Assembly (NCBI GenBank): GCA_000320545.1
Contig: ADNK01002094.1
Location: forward strand, 1-64,000
Source of the DNA: Bigelowiella natans CCMP2755
Lineage: Eukaryota; Cercozoa; Chlorarachniophyceae
DNA: 64,000 bases
Direction: 5' to 3'
Under the pieces are notes generated by a model, which did no database searches, was not told the DNA's origin, and saw only the letters and a list, made by a program, of their open reading frames with translations. This document shows positions 13,047 through 24,480 of this stretch, piece by piece (position 1 is the first letter of the stretch; every line of letters begins with the position of its first letter). The translations under genes and the position numbers were made by a program.

Positions 13047-14982
13047 CTATTCTTTCCGCTCTGTAGTGGATGATTTCTGATGGACAGCATAATCGATCAC
13101 CATTTCAGTCTCTCCGGGTACCACGTTCATGGGAAGCCGCACAAGGATACTCAGCTTTTCAGGAGTCTTCACCTTTAGCAAACCACCTGCCTTCGCGTTA
13201 GCAGGAACCTTTACGCGCATCTTTTTGGTTTCCTTTAAATCCGTCTTGAATTTCTTTATCTCAGGCTTTGCAGCGACATTATCAAGCTCATCACCACCGA
13301 GTCTATTAATCATATTGTTTAGACGACTTTGTGTATAGTCGATGGGGGGAGGCGGTGTAGGGTTCTTTTTCTTCTCAGCAAGCTCTATATCCTTGACGTC
13401 ACTTTCACCGATTTGCTGATCTTCCGCTGGTTTTGTCACATCTTTTCTGGTAGAGGGACTTTTGCCTGAAGATTTGATTTCGATATGGCCTAGTTTTGGG
13501 TTGAGTTCAAAGTACTCGTCATCTTCATAAAACTTGAGAGGCTCGTAGGTACTGATGCAAAGCTTTCCAAAATACACAACGATACCAAATACAAAGTCAT
13601 ATAGACTCGCCTGAAACAATTGGACAATGTAGTTCCAGAACCACTGTTCTGCCGTAGGCGTTCCAGTATTTTTCTGGGAGTTCACCGTGAAGACGAGGCC
13701 CATTGCGAGGAGCAAAAGGCTAATTAGGACGCCAACCATCATCATAAAACGACCACTCTCCTCCAAGCCTCTTCTGCACCCTGCCTTCTCGATACAACTC
13801 CACTTTGCACATCGGCACTCCCCAAAGAAGATGAGAAATTTGGTTATGAAGAAAGCTGTGAAGGCCCCAAGGGCGATGGTTTCATATTCCTGATTCGTGG
13901 TGATAGTAGCACATTGATCTTGGACGTCGCTGTTGCACCAAAGGGTGCCATTATAATCTGAGTTGCACTCGAAGAAATTGTTATCTTCTGGGTTAACGAC
14001 TAAGCAGTGAAGTATATCGTTCGTATTGCACGTCGGTGTGCTGCAGGTTTCGATGAACCTATATCCGATTCCAAGCACAAAGACGTTCATAATCATAGAG
14101 ACGATGTAGACAAGAAAACGAGATCGGTGCGTTAATGGACTCCTGAGAAAAGTAAATAGATACAAAAGCAAACAAATTTCAGGTGCGATTGGCATTCTCA
14201 TCCCAAGCACTACTGTATTGCTCACCAGTGATGTGCGAAGAATATCCCGAGCAAGAGATGGTCGTTGAGACTGTGAATCATCATGTCGAACCAAAAGTCG
14301 TTTGTCCAACGAACTCTTCCTGCTAGCCAACCTTGGAAGATAGCATCGTAGGCTCCACGGTGCCAGGCTTCAAGGGGGTGCTGTGGGTGCTCTCTCAACT
14401 TACCCTAAGTACGTACGTCAAGTTTTATTAATATGGAAAGAAATGCGTAGCAGTCAACAAGTGAGGAAAATTTAATAAGTTTCTTACTTGGATAAGCTCA
14501 GTGTTGTTAGCATCTGTTTCGTTATCGATCCACATCTGCATCCTGAGGGAGCCGGCCAGGAGCTTATGGAAGCGATGTTTGTAGTACAGTTGCGTCTCAA
14601 TGCCCTGGTCCTCGAGGGCCTTGTGGATAGGGATTTCCATGTTTCCATTGAGAAGATTAGGCATGCAAGGAACCCAAGTCCAAGTATGAGCAGAGATCTT
14701 GAGAAAATGGCTCTTGCCATCAAGTTCCAAATGAAATACTTCATTGCGAATATTTTTAACACTGTCAAACGTGTTAGTTCTGATCCGTTGATCTCCTAGT
14801 TGAAAGACTAAGTAGTGGCTCGATCCCAAACAAGACTCTCGGAAGGAGAGATTAGGAACTTTCAGGATACGAATGTTGAGACTGCCTGCTAACGGCAGCT
14901 GCTCCGGAACCTCACGAAGCCACAAATTTTTTGAATCTTTATGACACCCAACGCATGCTGCATCGAGACAGGTATCAGTCAT
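13047..14982 (-). CDS. C2-domain protein with four membrane helices, faintly polycystin-like
   Basis: Three exons in phase on the minus strand: 14982-14488, 14380-14226 and 14142-13047, about 581 residues. Residues 30-150 look like a C2 domain: GSLNIRILKVPNL, then a T-x-T strand, then GSLRMQMWID at its end. C2 domains usually bind membranes, often with calcium. Next comes a Trp-rich stretch (AWHRGAYDAIFQGW) and HLLLGIFFAHHWSPLTHRSR, which recalls the PFTR-x-xR step before the first polycystin-1-type helix pair. Four hydrophobic segments follow, including FLVYIVSMIMNVFVLGIGYRF and FMMMVGVLISLLLLAMGLVF, with a Cys-rich loop between the first two. The polar tail ends with a VPANAKAGG...VRLPMNVVPGE segment like the VP-x-PG repeats of many algal proteins. 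A longer single frame (to 14330) reads through the second intron and is wrong. The name polycystin is only a resemblance. Confidence 0.7.
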
Positions 14983-16713
14983 TGTTATTTATTCTGTCTG
15001 TAATCTCCAGTCTGTCAATTTCTCGTCCTAGGGCCTTTCCTTCGATCAATCGTCTTGGTAACCTGAATCTCAGACCCTCCTGCGGTTGATCCAGGCTGAG
15101 TATCTCACAGTAACTGTAACTCCTTCAAAATATCGAAATAAATAAACAATTTTAAAGGCTATTTTTAATAAAATATGTAATGAATTCATGTCGTAGCTTT
15201 TGACTCTATGTGTCACTCTTACCTAATCATTCTAAAATTAGACTAGCCAATAACCTCCTATTTTTTTTAGGTAAATTATCCAACTAATGTTGTTACACCG
15301 AAGTAACGGTGTGTGTTAGTTAGTTAGTTACATGTAGTTAATCTTTTCGCGCCCTTGACTTCCCAGCTATGTTGTTACACCGAAGTGATTTTCATAGTGG
15401 ATGTTGTCTCATAACGGACATTGCGAAAGTCAAAATTTGCATGGCAAAACATGTCAAAATTTGTGACTTATGGGACTAATAAACTTTTTCCTTTTGATTT
15501 TTAGGTTTGAGTTATGCGGTTTTCTTCTTTCTTGAGTTCGATGTAGATCTATTTGGTCATAATAATGTGATTATCATTACGACACATGAAAAATAGCATT
15601 GCGATAGGTCCAAATGTAAAAAATGTAAATATGGAAAATTAATGGGATAATTACTATTACTACTATTACATCATCATCACCATCATCGTCATCATCATCG
15701 TCATCATCATTATAGTTCTGATATTATCACAGGATAGTTCTGGTAGTAAAAGTAAGCAAATAAACGCTTCACTCATTCATGTCATTGCTCATAGCGCGCA
15801 CTGAAGGTCCCTCGAGCACATTTTGCTATGTACAGACTCTACTACTGCACAACATGCGACCAAGGCCTATGTTAACAATGCCGCAGTCGGGGACCTGTGT
15901 CCACTTGTTTCAAACTTGTTTCGAACATCATTTCTGGAATGAATTTGCTTCGAGGCGAAGGATTATAGCCAACGATTTTGGGAATCGCAGTGTGATAAAC
16001 TGTGCTAACTTACAAAGATAGCAAATGATAGTGCTAGGCCTATAATAATACTGATAACCACCCGCTGCGGTAGTTAGAGTAGAAGAGAATTGTACTTGCT
16101 CTAGCTTTTACATCAATTGCAGTGTATCTCCTTATCTCTATGTTGAGGATCGTAACGTCACTCTAATGCAGAATCGCATTACGTCGTTATCGTTCCTGAC
16201 CTGTGGTCCGCAGCTGGTGTAGCACCAACTTTCAAGGTATATTATGCATTTTTCTTCTCTCCATTTGATCAATTTTGAAGGCCCGTTATGAGATCATAAG
16301 AATTCAGAAAATCTTTAGAAATAACCCATATTTTGCAACCTTTGTTATTCTTTCTTAGCCGACACAGTTGGTGGAAGTCGATATTAGGGGGCTTTTCATG
16401 GTTCAGCGCTGGTTTAAATCTTTCCTCTACTGTTCAGTGTTAAAAAGGGCGGTCGACTGGTATTGACGCTATCATTTTGGTAACTACTGTCAAAACACAG
16501 TGACAAAGGGAAGGGAAAGCGGAGCCCAGGGCAGCTCTATTTCCTCAGAATCCTACCAAAAAACGAGTCCTCCCTACGCATTTCCTACCGCACTGGCCAC
16601 GGTCGGAGCGTGAAAACTCTTCCCCATCCTGAGTTTGTAGACTTAATCAACACTCCACATCTTTACAAGCGTCAGCGTATTCATATGTTAGAGACGAGAA
16701 ACATAGGCTCGTT
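14983..16713. other. Spacer between divergent genes
   Basis: Separates a minus-strand gene from a plus-strand gene, so both promoters should lie here. It contains a repeated 18-mer with a small hairpin (15287-15386) and an ATC/ATT trinucleotide run (about 15650-15712). No exon recognised. Confidence 0.45.
15287..15386. repeat. Direct repeat of an 18-mer with a hairpin
   Basis: ATGTTGTTACACCGAAGT occurs at 15287-15304 and again at 15369-15386. In the first copy ACACCG (15295-15300) and CGGTGT (15307-15312) can pair across six bases; the second copy lacks the pairing arm. Confidence 0.65.
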
Positions 16714-19555
16714 ATGGATATGTTGAAGCAACAAACAGTGTTTCATTCGGTAGGAGCCGTGGTTGGGTGTTCGATCCTTCTCACTACTGTAATTGGTCTG
16801 CCTCGCAACTATATCAACCTACGCTTATCGATAAGCTGGTACTATCTTCTCAACTGGCTTATCCTCATCAACTACAAGGCACGTCAGTTTGCCCCAAGAA
16901 GGCTGATTGCTTGGCTAAGCCACGAGCACAAGTGGATCGTCCCTGAGTTTATACGTCTCTTACTGACATTAGCAGGGTTTGGGTGGGGAACATGGTCTGT
17001 TACCTGGGTTGTGCCCCACGAGGCACTTTCCGCGACTAACACCAAAGCTATAACTACTATTATTCTGGTCCTTGCATGCGCTGGAGTGGCATGGAGACGG
17101 TTTCGACGCATAAATAACTTGGTCTTGCTACGATCTTTGAGGATTATAAGCGTGATCTTGTTGGTGTGGACTGGCGCCCTATGGTTTGAAAGTTTCTTAA
17201 ACATCTCTGGAAATATCATGTGGCTGATGAGCCCCCCGAATACAAATCTAAAGGTGACTAGCGTATTATCGACGTAATGTATAAAAATTAAAGGAAGAAT
17301 TGTGATGATAACATATTCATGCTAACATTAGTTTATCGCATCGGCGAAAGAACACGAGAACTAATATCTATAATATTGAAGGTTTGTGCTGTGTACGTCG
17401 CCACTTTTGACGAGTCGCCAAGAATGGCAGATCTAGTGCCAGCCATGAGGAAACATGTTAGGCAGCTAGAAGGTGCAGAATGGTTCGTCTATAACGGTAC
17501 CAAGGTCTGAGCAATATCGCATTTTTTTTTAAAATATTCATCAAATTATGGTGGAAAACCATGAAGATTCCATGTTTTGGTCTTAGAAGACTTTTCGTAA
17601 AACTAATATGGTTCGATTTCATTGAAGTATTCAAATCACCAAAAAGCAAATTCCTTTTAGAGCAAATTTAATCATGTCCTTTTTTTGTCTTTAATTGTCT
17701 CGTTTGTGCGCGCGTTTTAGAGCAACATATAATAACAACCTGTCGCCTTGCGACTTTAAAAACTCAGATGCCGAGGACACTAGACAAAGACACGTCTGAT
17801 CCAATCATAATTGACCTCATCAATAAGGCAAATAATAAAAGATATCATCATTATATCCTTGCGCTGACGATACACATGACATTATTTTAGAAATTTTTGT
17901 AATTAAAAAAATATATTAATAACACTAAAGAATAATATCATAGCCTCTGATTTGGCCAATTACGTAGGGTTACATCTCTAGCGATGCATTTGAGCATGCA
18001 TCATGCGGGGGGAAAGGGAAGCAGCGGTGCTTGCAGGTATTGGATTAGTTATGACCATATCATTAGACCAATATTTGAAAAATACTTGTTCATAATCCAC
18101 TACTACAACAACAGTTTTGTAGTCGTCGGTTGACTGACTGAGTGACCTTGAAGTACTCTCTTTTACCTTATTGTTATAGTTTTGATTCACTGATTATGAT
18201 TATTGGGGATTGTTTTGTTCACAGCCAAATATTCGATTTGATAAACGTGTCCCAAATCTTGGAGCAGCTATGGGGCATATTCATATTTTGGAAGTATGCA
18301 CGAACCATCAAGACGAAGAAAAACACTAATGATAATAATAATAATAATAATAGTAATAATGATAAAAGTGCCTAAAATCATCAATATCTGTTCTTTCAAG
18401 GGTTTCAACTTATTTAAAATATCGTCGTCGTTGTTTTCTTTCTTTCTCTCATTTTATCAATCAAACAGCGGTTTGTGAAAGACCACGTTGATGACAGGAG
18501 ATGCGTGGCCCTAGTTTTGGAGGTGAATAGAATGCACGAATGCTGCATTTTCTACGAGAATTATTTCTTCTTCCTCACACGTCTCTTCTTGATGTAATTG
18601 ATGATTATAGGATGATGCAATCTTGAAGAAAGGCTTCGCTGCCACACTATCAACGGAACTGTCTACCATCCCGTCTGGATGGGACATTGTTTCCCTAGAA
18701 GGCTCAAACCAGGTAGCACGAAGAAGAAGAAGGAGAAGGACGAGGCGGCAATATCGTCGATGTCTAACAACGCAACAAACGCATCTTGAACGCATTAGCA
18801 CGCCATCACAAAGAGAAACCTTTTTTATTCGTGAAAAGATGGAGAAGTAATGAAGAAGACGAGGAGAACTTTACATCATCAGATATGTCTCAAGCGTACA
18901 ATTAATTTCCCCCTATCCATTTATTCAATTTATTCACCAAATCACATTATTGCCTTCGATCCAGGCTTGTACATGGGGAGTATGGCAAAGCGAGGGACTG
19001 AACCTCTGGCATCCAATGAAGTTATCGAAACATTACAATTATATGCCTCCAACCTCTTGGGCTGGCGTGTACACAGGTCAAAGATAATTGGAAAAGTTAT
19101 ATTAGTGAACAGAAAAATATCCTTGACTAATATTATTCTACTAATCAGGTGGTTACCTTGTTACACCTACGGGAGCAATGCGGATTCTCAATAAATTACC
19201 GGTCCTTAATTCTAAAACTACTGCTTAGTATGCATGCATACATAGCAATGATCTTCACCATTAATCATCCTCATGATGTTGATCATTATTATCCTCAGTT
19301 GACTTCTAACATCGACACATGGATCAACGCGTTGGCCTTCTACAATTACATATCTCTTTATGTGCGTTGTCCAGGTAATAATTAACACGTTTTTTTAGCA
19401 TTTTGGTTTCTGTTTATCTCGCAGTTGTTGCAGCAGCGCAGCATGGAGTACTACTATTTCTTAGTATGATGGACAGAAACCAAGTTACAACTGTAATATT
19501 CTCGATGCTTGATACATTTGTACCTTTAGAAGTCAAAATACAAGCAGCAGCCTGA
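16714..19555 (+). CDS. GT25-family glycosyltransferase with N-terminal multi-span membrane domain
   Basis: GT25 enzymes transfer sugars (for example galactose to collagen hydroxylysine, or lipopolysaccharide sugars). Exons: 16714-17253, 17298-17504, 18225-18293, 18469-18522, 18611-18712, 18965-19076, 19149-19201, 19299-19374, 19425-19555; all phases agree, giving about 447 residues. The core shows CAVYVATFDESPR at the start, GAAMGHIHILE, then VALVLE-DDAIL across an exon joint (the LEDD metal/donor motif of GT25), WDIVSLEG, and GGYLVTPTGAMRIL, the usual late GT25 motif. Residues 1-180 hold about five hydrophobic segments and would place the enzyme in an endomembrane. The joint between the membrane part and the enzyme needs a 44-base intron (17254-17297), the shortest modelled here. 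Alternatively these are two genes, the second starting at the ATG at 17319. Confidence 0.7.
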
Positions 19556-20039
19556 AATTTTATATATCGCCGTCAACAACATCCATTCCCACCAACCACC
19601 GTCTGTCAAATAGGATTGGTGACTCAAGGATCAGCAATGGAAGGGATGCAAATTCCGTCACTCACAGCTGAGTAGGAGCTTTTGAACACCCACCACGCCT
19701 ACAATACCTATCACATTGTTCATATAATTAAATGCATCATTTGAGCACGTTACTAATACATGTCACATCGTTTTGCTCAGAGCGGGTCCAAAATATGACA
19801 AGGGTGTGTGGCGTGCATTACTTGAGACGCCTTCTGGAAGCAAGCACTCCGTACCTTCACCAACTCATAGTAGGGAATAGAAAATAAACTGATGAACATC
19901 CTAAAATTAGATTAGTAGAAATTAGTGTGAATTGTATTTGAAACCATTTTAGCTTCCACAATTTGCGTACCACGCCTGAAAACACCGGCCTTTTTTATTT
20001 GATACACCTGCCATCGTCAGCGCAATTGCCGAACATGGG
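19556..20039. other. 3' flank, nothing recognised
   Basis: AT-rich spacer after the GT25 stop codon. No repeat or exon seen. Confidence 0.4.
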
Positions 20040-21370
20040 TTTTGAACCTACATATCTGCAATGCAATTAATATTTGCATTAGCCATGATGATCCACAAGT
20101 ATGCAACTGCGAACATTTTATCGGTCATGCATTGGCGGTGTATGATGTAAACGTTTTCTACATCTAACAAAGAAAGCTGCAATTAACGTTGCATCGTGCG
20201 TAAATTTGACGAACTATCTGTTTGCGGTGATTCAAAAGGATAGCTTTGTTCCTAACAAAATTTAGCTGCGCTAGCATGCAATGCATGCTCCGAAAATTCT
20301 TCATCAGCACGCTAGCACGTGCATTCGACCCTGAGATGCTCGCCAGCGCACGATGAGCTCATTGCCATCTAGCTAGCTAGCCATGTGCACATTGAGATGA
20401 CAATTCCAAAAATTTTCACAGATGCATGTGAGACGGACCAGACCGATCGGATGCAATGAATTGCTAGATTGTATGACGTGACCACATCTTGCAAGACGTG
20501 TGCCATAGATGATGGAACACATGCACCAATGTGGGTGAGAACGCGTGTGCAAAACAACGTTTGTTGAAAAAGAAACATGTGTGCAACTGCACGTGTTCGT
20601 GCACGCGCATGGCACAGCCTTGGCAGCTCTGCCGATGGATCACGTGCATGTTTTTCGAGAGCTGTGAGATGCAAAAACTCGATTCCGAGAAACAGGACAC
20701 ACTCCATCTGCGTGTGCACAGCAAACCATGGACACAACCGCAGATGCAGCCATGGATCAGTGCGCAGCTTCTTGCTCGCACACGGCAACAAGGGAAGCAA
20801 TTTCAGTTTGCACGTGGACAGCGATCACAGTTGCGTGCACTTGCACGAATGAGTTCTGCCTTGATGAATCTTGACGTTGTCCACTCTCTCACGCAGACGT
20901 GTGGCACCTGCAATTTTGTCGCTTTGTCGCAAGCCTTCTCTGCGAGAGCAAGTTGGTGAGGCAATGCACACACAAGCCCAAACAGCTCACAATCACTTGT
21001 GACCCTTCTGAGATGACTCATTGAGGCCCAACCCCATCAGCTTCATGGTCACTCCCAAGCTCCCAAGTCGAACGATCGACGACAGCAGAGGGCACAGAAA
21101 CAATTGTTCACAGAGATCCACGCTTCCGACAAACTGCAACTGTTAGTTGCCACATTGAGACAAGACAACGTTCATCAAAAGGGCAAAAATTCCATGAATG
21201 TCCTGCAAAAGGCAAGAACTCAAGCTACAATCTGTCATGATTTGAACATTTGCAACACAATGCGCCAGACGTCAGGTGCACATGTGACTGACAATTCAAT
21301 TCACGTGCAAAATTTCAAAAAAAGCGCCCAGTTTTGTCAAAGAGAACGGTCTGGATTTTCCACATGAGGT
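20040..21370. repeat. TGCA/GCTAGC-rich intergenic island 2
   Basis: Rich in GCATGC, TGCATG, GTGCA and CTAGCTAGCTAGCC (20370-20384), with CpG-containing words. Long overlapping frames exist on both strands (20369-20800 minus, 20531-20959 plus), as expected for stop-poor composition. None shows a domain, and the translations are rich in His, Cys, Arg and Ser. Confidence 0.55.
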
Positions 21371-21777
21371 TTCATTGCTGAAACGGATGAAAGTTGTCAT
21401 TCTTTCTGTTCTTGATGTTACTACACACTTTCGTCTATTTCATACCGATAAATCATCTAATACACTTTGTCTATGGGAGATTTGCTTTCTGAGAGTTGAT
21501 TTGTTCACACGAGAACTGGAAGGTGGTCTTCATTCTTAGACATACGATAGATATTCTCAGTATATATTATTGACTAATCGAACCCTATCCTTCTAAAGCA
21601 GGCAATACCTAACTGCTACTTCAACCATCCGCCGCCCCCCAAAACAGCACAAAATTGTATCCCCAGTCTATCCGCCCTACTCAACCGCTTGAGTTTTACA
21701 TGACATGTTGAGTAATGGGGCTTGCTATTGATAACATATTTTGAAGCAATCGAAAGAGGTACGAGTGCATAATGTAT

Positions 21778-22125
21778 TCATGGCCGTCCGTCGTCATAAA
21801 GTCTCACTTTATCGCCGAGCGTGTACGGAATGGATGCAGTGAATGAATAAATGAATAAAATTAGACCCAATTTCCAAGTAGGATGATCAGAAGATAAATT
21901 AATGATTTTAATCCTTCCAGGTTCTCTAAAATTCCCGTCAAGATAGACGATGCACAAACGTGCTATAGCATGCGGTATCTGTGGGCGAAAGTTTTTCCCG
22001 GTAGTATAACCATTACTTCCAAAACATGATCGTAAGACACATGTAATTCCAGGCGGTAGTTTTAATGACAGGTAGCACTCATATGGATTGGTGTTCTTTC
22101 TACATAGGCATCTCTTCCATTCCAT
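21778..22125 (-). CDS. Unrecognised short ORF, possibly an exon
   Basis: A 115-residue open frame starting at the ATG at 22125 with a mixed, protein-like composition (several Cys, a Pro/Gly-rich middle, and a hydrophobic stretch near the C terminus, KLGLILFIYSFTASIPY). It is head to head with the zinc-finger gene, 54 bases apart. No family is recognised, and it could be a chance frame or part of a spliced gene. Confidence 0.25.
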   Translation of the reverse strand: MEWKRCLCRKNTNPYECYLSLKLPPGITCVLRSCFGSNGYTTGKNFRPQIPHAIARLCIVYLDGNFREPGRIKIINLSSDHPTWKLGLILFIYSFTASIPYTLGDKVRLYDDGRP

Positions 22126-22179
22126 CTCAAAGCATGTCAGGAGAAACACGCGAGGCTAGTCGACCAGCTAGCGGCTTCA

Positions 22180-23171
22180 ATGCCAAAACGGAATAGAGCC
22201 AAATGGGGAAATCGTAAGCAGAGAATGAAACAAGACAGTAGACCTATTAAACCATCGAAGATGCCACTTCCCTCCTTGATGGCTTCCACAGACGAGCCGA
22301 TGTCGCTCACAAAATGCCATCATTGCGGACGCAAATTTTCTATCCTCCGTATTGAGAAGCACATGGTAATCCAATTAGTTGAACCTTTTTTAAATTAAAA
22401 TCTAAGCTGTTGCACGTTGTTTTGTTCTGCAAATCCACTCAGAGCGTCTGTGGGAGTCGGAAGAAGCGTCGTGTGTTCGATTCTTCCTCACAACGAAGAA
22501 TAGACAACGGTGATTCTACCTCAACTTTCGCATCGAGAGCGTCATCACCTTGGAAAGCTTCTCGATACACACCAAAATTATCGAGAAGTTGTCCTGCTGG
22601 AGGTCTCAATTTTCTCAAAAAAAGATCAAAAACCACAATTGCAAAACAAGGTGTTGCTCCCTCCAACTCCCGGAGGAAGGGAAAGCGAAGTGGTGGCGGC
22701 CAAACTGTAACTTTTGGTCGACAGCCAACTACTTCAAAAGCGCACCGACCTCTATCGGAGCCTGCGTTTAAACTCTCTCCGCAGCGTAGAGGTTGGGGTA
22801 ACTCTCGTGAATTCAAAACAAGGAATCGGTTTAGCCGGAGCGGGACATTAACTAATAGTAAAAAACGTATGAGCTGGAATGCTAATAGGATGTCAGTTCC
22901 CTCTCGCCGAGCGGTTTCTATGCACGGTAGTAGCAATCATCATTTAGGCGACTTACGATCTTTGGGGAGTTTCAGACCACATTCTCACGGACAACAACGG
23001 CACGAAGTTGCATTCTCCAGCGGCTGGTCACGAGGTTCACCACCGTCTAGGTTTGCCGGGGGAAGAGGGAAGAGTTCATTCACTGAAGGCAAGGGTGGTT
23101 TTGATCCCTCAAATAGGACATCGACAAGTAACCCACTATGTACGAACGCGTGGCAGGCAGCACCACACTAA
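22180..23171 (+). CDS. ZC2HC1-type C2HC zinc-finger protein
   Basis: Two exons, 22180-22365 and 22443-23171, joined by a 77-base intron with matching phase, give 304 residues. The intron splits the zinc finger. After splicing, Cys46, Cys49, His61 and Cys65 form C-x2-C-x11-H-x3-C in CHHCGRKFSILRIEKHMSVC, followed by KKRRVFDSSSQR, which matches the conserved KRKVFDS-x-KQR tail of ZC2HC1 proteins. Only one finger is seen; family members often carry two. The remaining 230 residues are Ser/Arg-rich, low in structure and strongly basic. The role of this family is poorly known; zinc binding is expected from the motif. Confidence 0.8.
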
Positions 23172-23269
23172 AGCTAGACAGAGGATGAGCTCCAGCTTCG
23201 AAGGCTTCCTGATGTAGGACCCTTATTCCCATGCTGCAACGTGCTCGATTCATGTAACGTATGAGACAG
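23172..23269. other. Short 3' flank of the zinc-finger gene
   Basis: Leads directly into island 3. No feature seen. Confidence 0.3.
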
Positions 23270-23350
23270 ATGCAATTACACAATGAAGTGATTAATTTTT
23301 TTCAATAGTCATCCTAATGTAGCTATGCAAAGCAGCGGCTACAGCGCTTA
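23270..23350 (-). repeat. Dispersed 80-base element, copy 1
   Basis: Read on the minus strand it begins AGCGCTGTAGCCGCTGC, continues with TTGCATAGCTACATTAGGAT and GACTATTGAA, and ends with a TTAATCACTTCATT-like stretch. It matches copies at 32061-32126 and 32175-32252 nearly base for base over 50 or more positions. Confidence 0.75.
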
Positions 23351-23693
23351 GGTTGCATCTTTTTGTCTCGTCTGTAGTGTGTTTCATGCATTTGAAAAGC
23401 ATCTGTATGTGTCCTGTCGTCGATGTCGTGCGGTGCGCGCAGCGGTCCGTGCTTCTTTTTCAGCTTCAGTCAGTCGTTTCGTATTCAATGCAATTCATGA
23501 TGGCACTCAATTGATTTCGCAAACTGAGCTGTTGGCGGTGCTCGCATGCCGCCGTGCATTGATCGATGCATGAGCAGGAGATGATCCATACATTTCATGA
23601 CATCACGCACATGCATTGCATTTGACTGCATGAAACACAGCGTATATATAAGCGCACGTCGTAGCAAAGACCAACGGATTCAATGTTGCAGCT

Positions 23694-23793
23694 AGCGCTG
23701 TGCGTAGCCGCTGCATTGCACAGCAGTTGATGAGAATGGCCGCCATGCATTGAACAAATCAGCTTGATTCGCCACATTGCGTGCATCCGTCTC
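23694..23793 (+). repeat. Dispersed 80-base element, diverged copy 2
   Basis: Begins AGCGCTGTGCGTAGCCGCTG and CATTGCACAGC, continues with CATTGAACAAATCAGCTTGAT, and ends with TGCATCCGTCT. Order and spacing match the other copies, with more substitutions. Confidence 0.6.
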
Positions 23794-24480
23794 ACGATGC
23801 ACATGTGGCACCTGTTTCCTCACGTTTGGCTGTTCTTGGCCGGGACAACACAAAATTTCCAAGATTGCCCACCCCGCACATGCTAGCTAGCACGCAGATG
23901 GCATGCATCCAAGTCCATGCAATGCTGATGACAACACTTGGTGATTTTAATTGCAAATTGTGCGTGTCATTCGCAGATCGAAAAGCAACGAGATGCCAAT
24001 CCATGGCAAGGCAAATGTCACTTGCTGCCGTAGCAGGCCGTCGTCGCCATGTCATGTTGGTCGAGCAAGTATGTTCGATTCGTCATAGCATGCCGATGTC
24101 ACGCGCGCACAGCAACGTACGCGTAGCGCAACAGCAGCACTAGCTAGAGCAGCTGCCGCACAGCTAGCTAGTGTGTTGACACGCAAATGGCGCCGAGAAA
24201 TTCTGTGCAACGTAACACATGTGGCCGTGCATGCGCATTTGCCAACAGTCATCTACTCCATCTAGCCATGCATCTTCGATCAAGGTCACACGTGTGTCAT
24301 CACTCTCGAGCGCACACACAGCCCAATAGCTGTAACAGTGCATGCCAGCGTATCATCAGCGTTAGCTAACTAGCTAGGGGCAGACTCTAATTCTTATTCT
24401 CGCTCGCGCAATGTACCGCACCTAGCATTGTTGGTTGAGCCATTCGTAAGCTAGCGCCGCAAAAACGTGTCTAGGTGTGT

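Larger units (their letters stand above)
23270..24480. repeat. TGCA/GCTAGC-rich intergenic island 3
   Basis: Same word usage as the other islands: CATGCATTG, GCTAGCTAG (24158-24174, 24363-24376), many GCGC and TGCA. Contains two copies of a dispersed element of about 80 bases, one on each strand (23270-23350 minus, 23694-23793 plus). Confidence 0.6.

Noticed and set aside
13047-14330. A 427-codon minus-strand frame taken as the full membrane protein
   Set aside because: Its first part reads through the intron at 14143-14225. Splicing there restores FFAHHWSPLTHRSR and links to the C2 exon in phase.
15075-15115. GGTTGATCC, resembling the start of small-subunit rRNA
   Set aside because: Only nine bases match; the following sequence is not rRNA.
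20369-20959. Overlapping frames of 80-143 codons on both strands in island 2
   Set aside because: Stop-poor composition explains them; they are His/Cys/Arg-rich with no domain or splice support.
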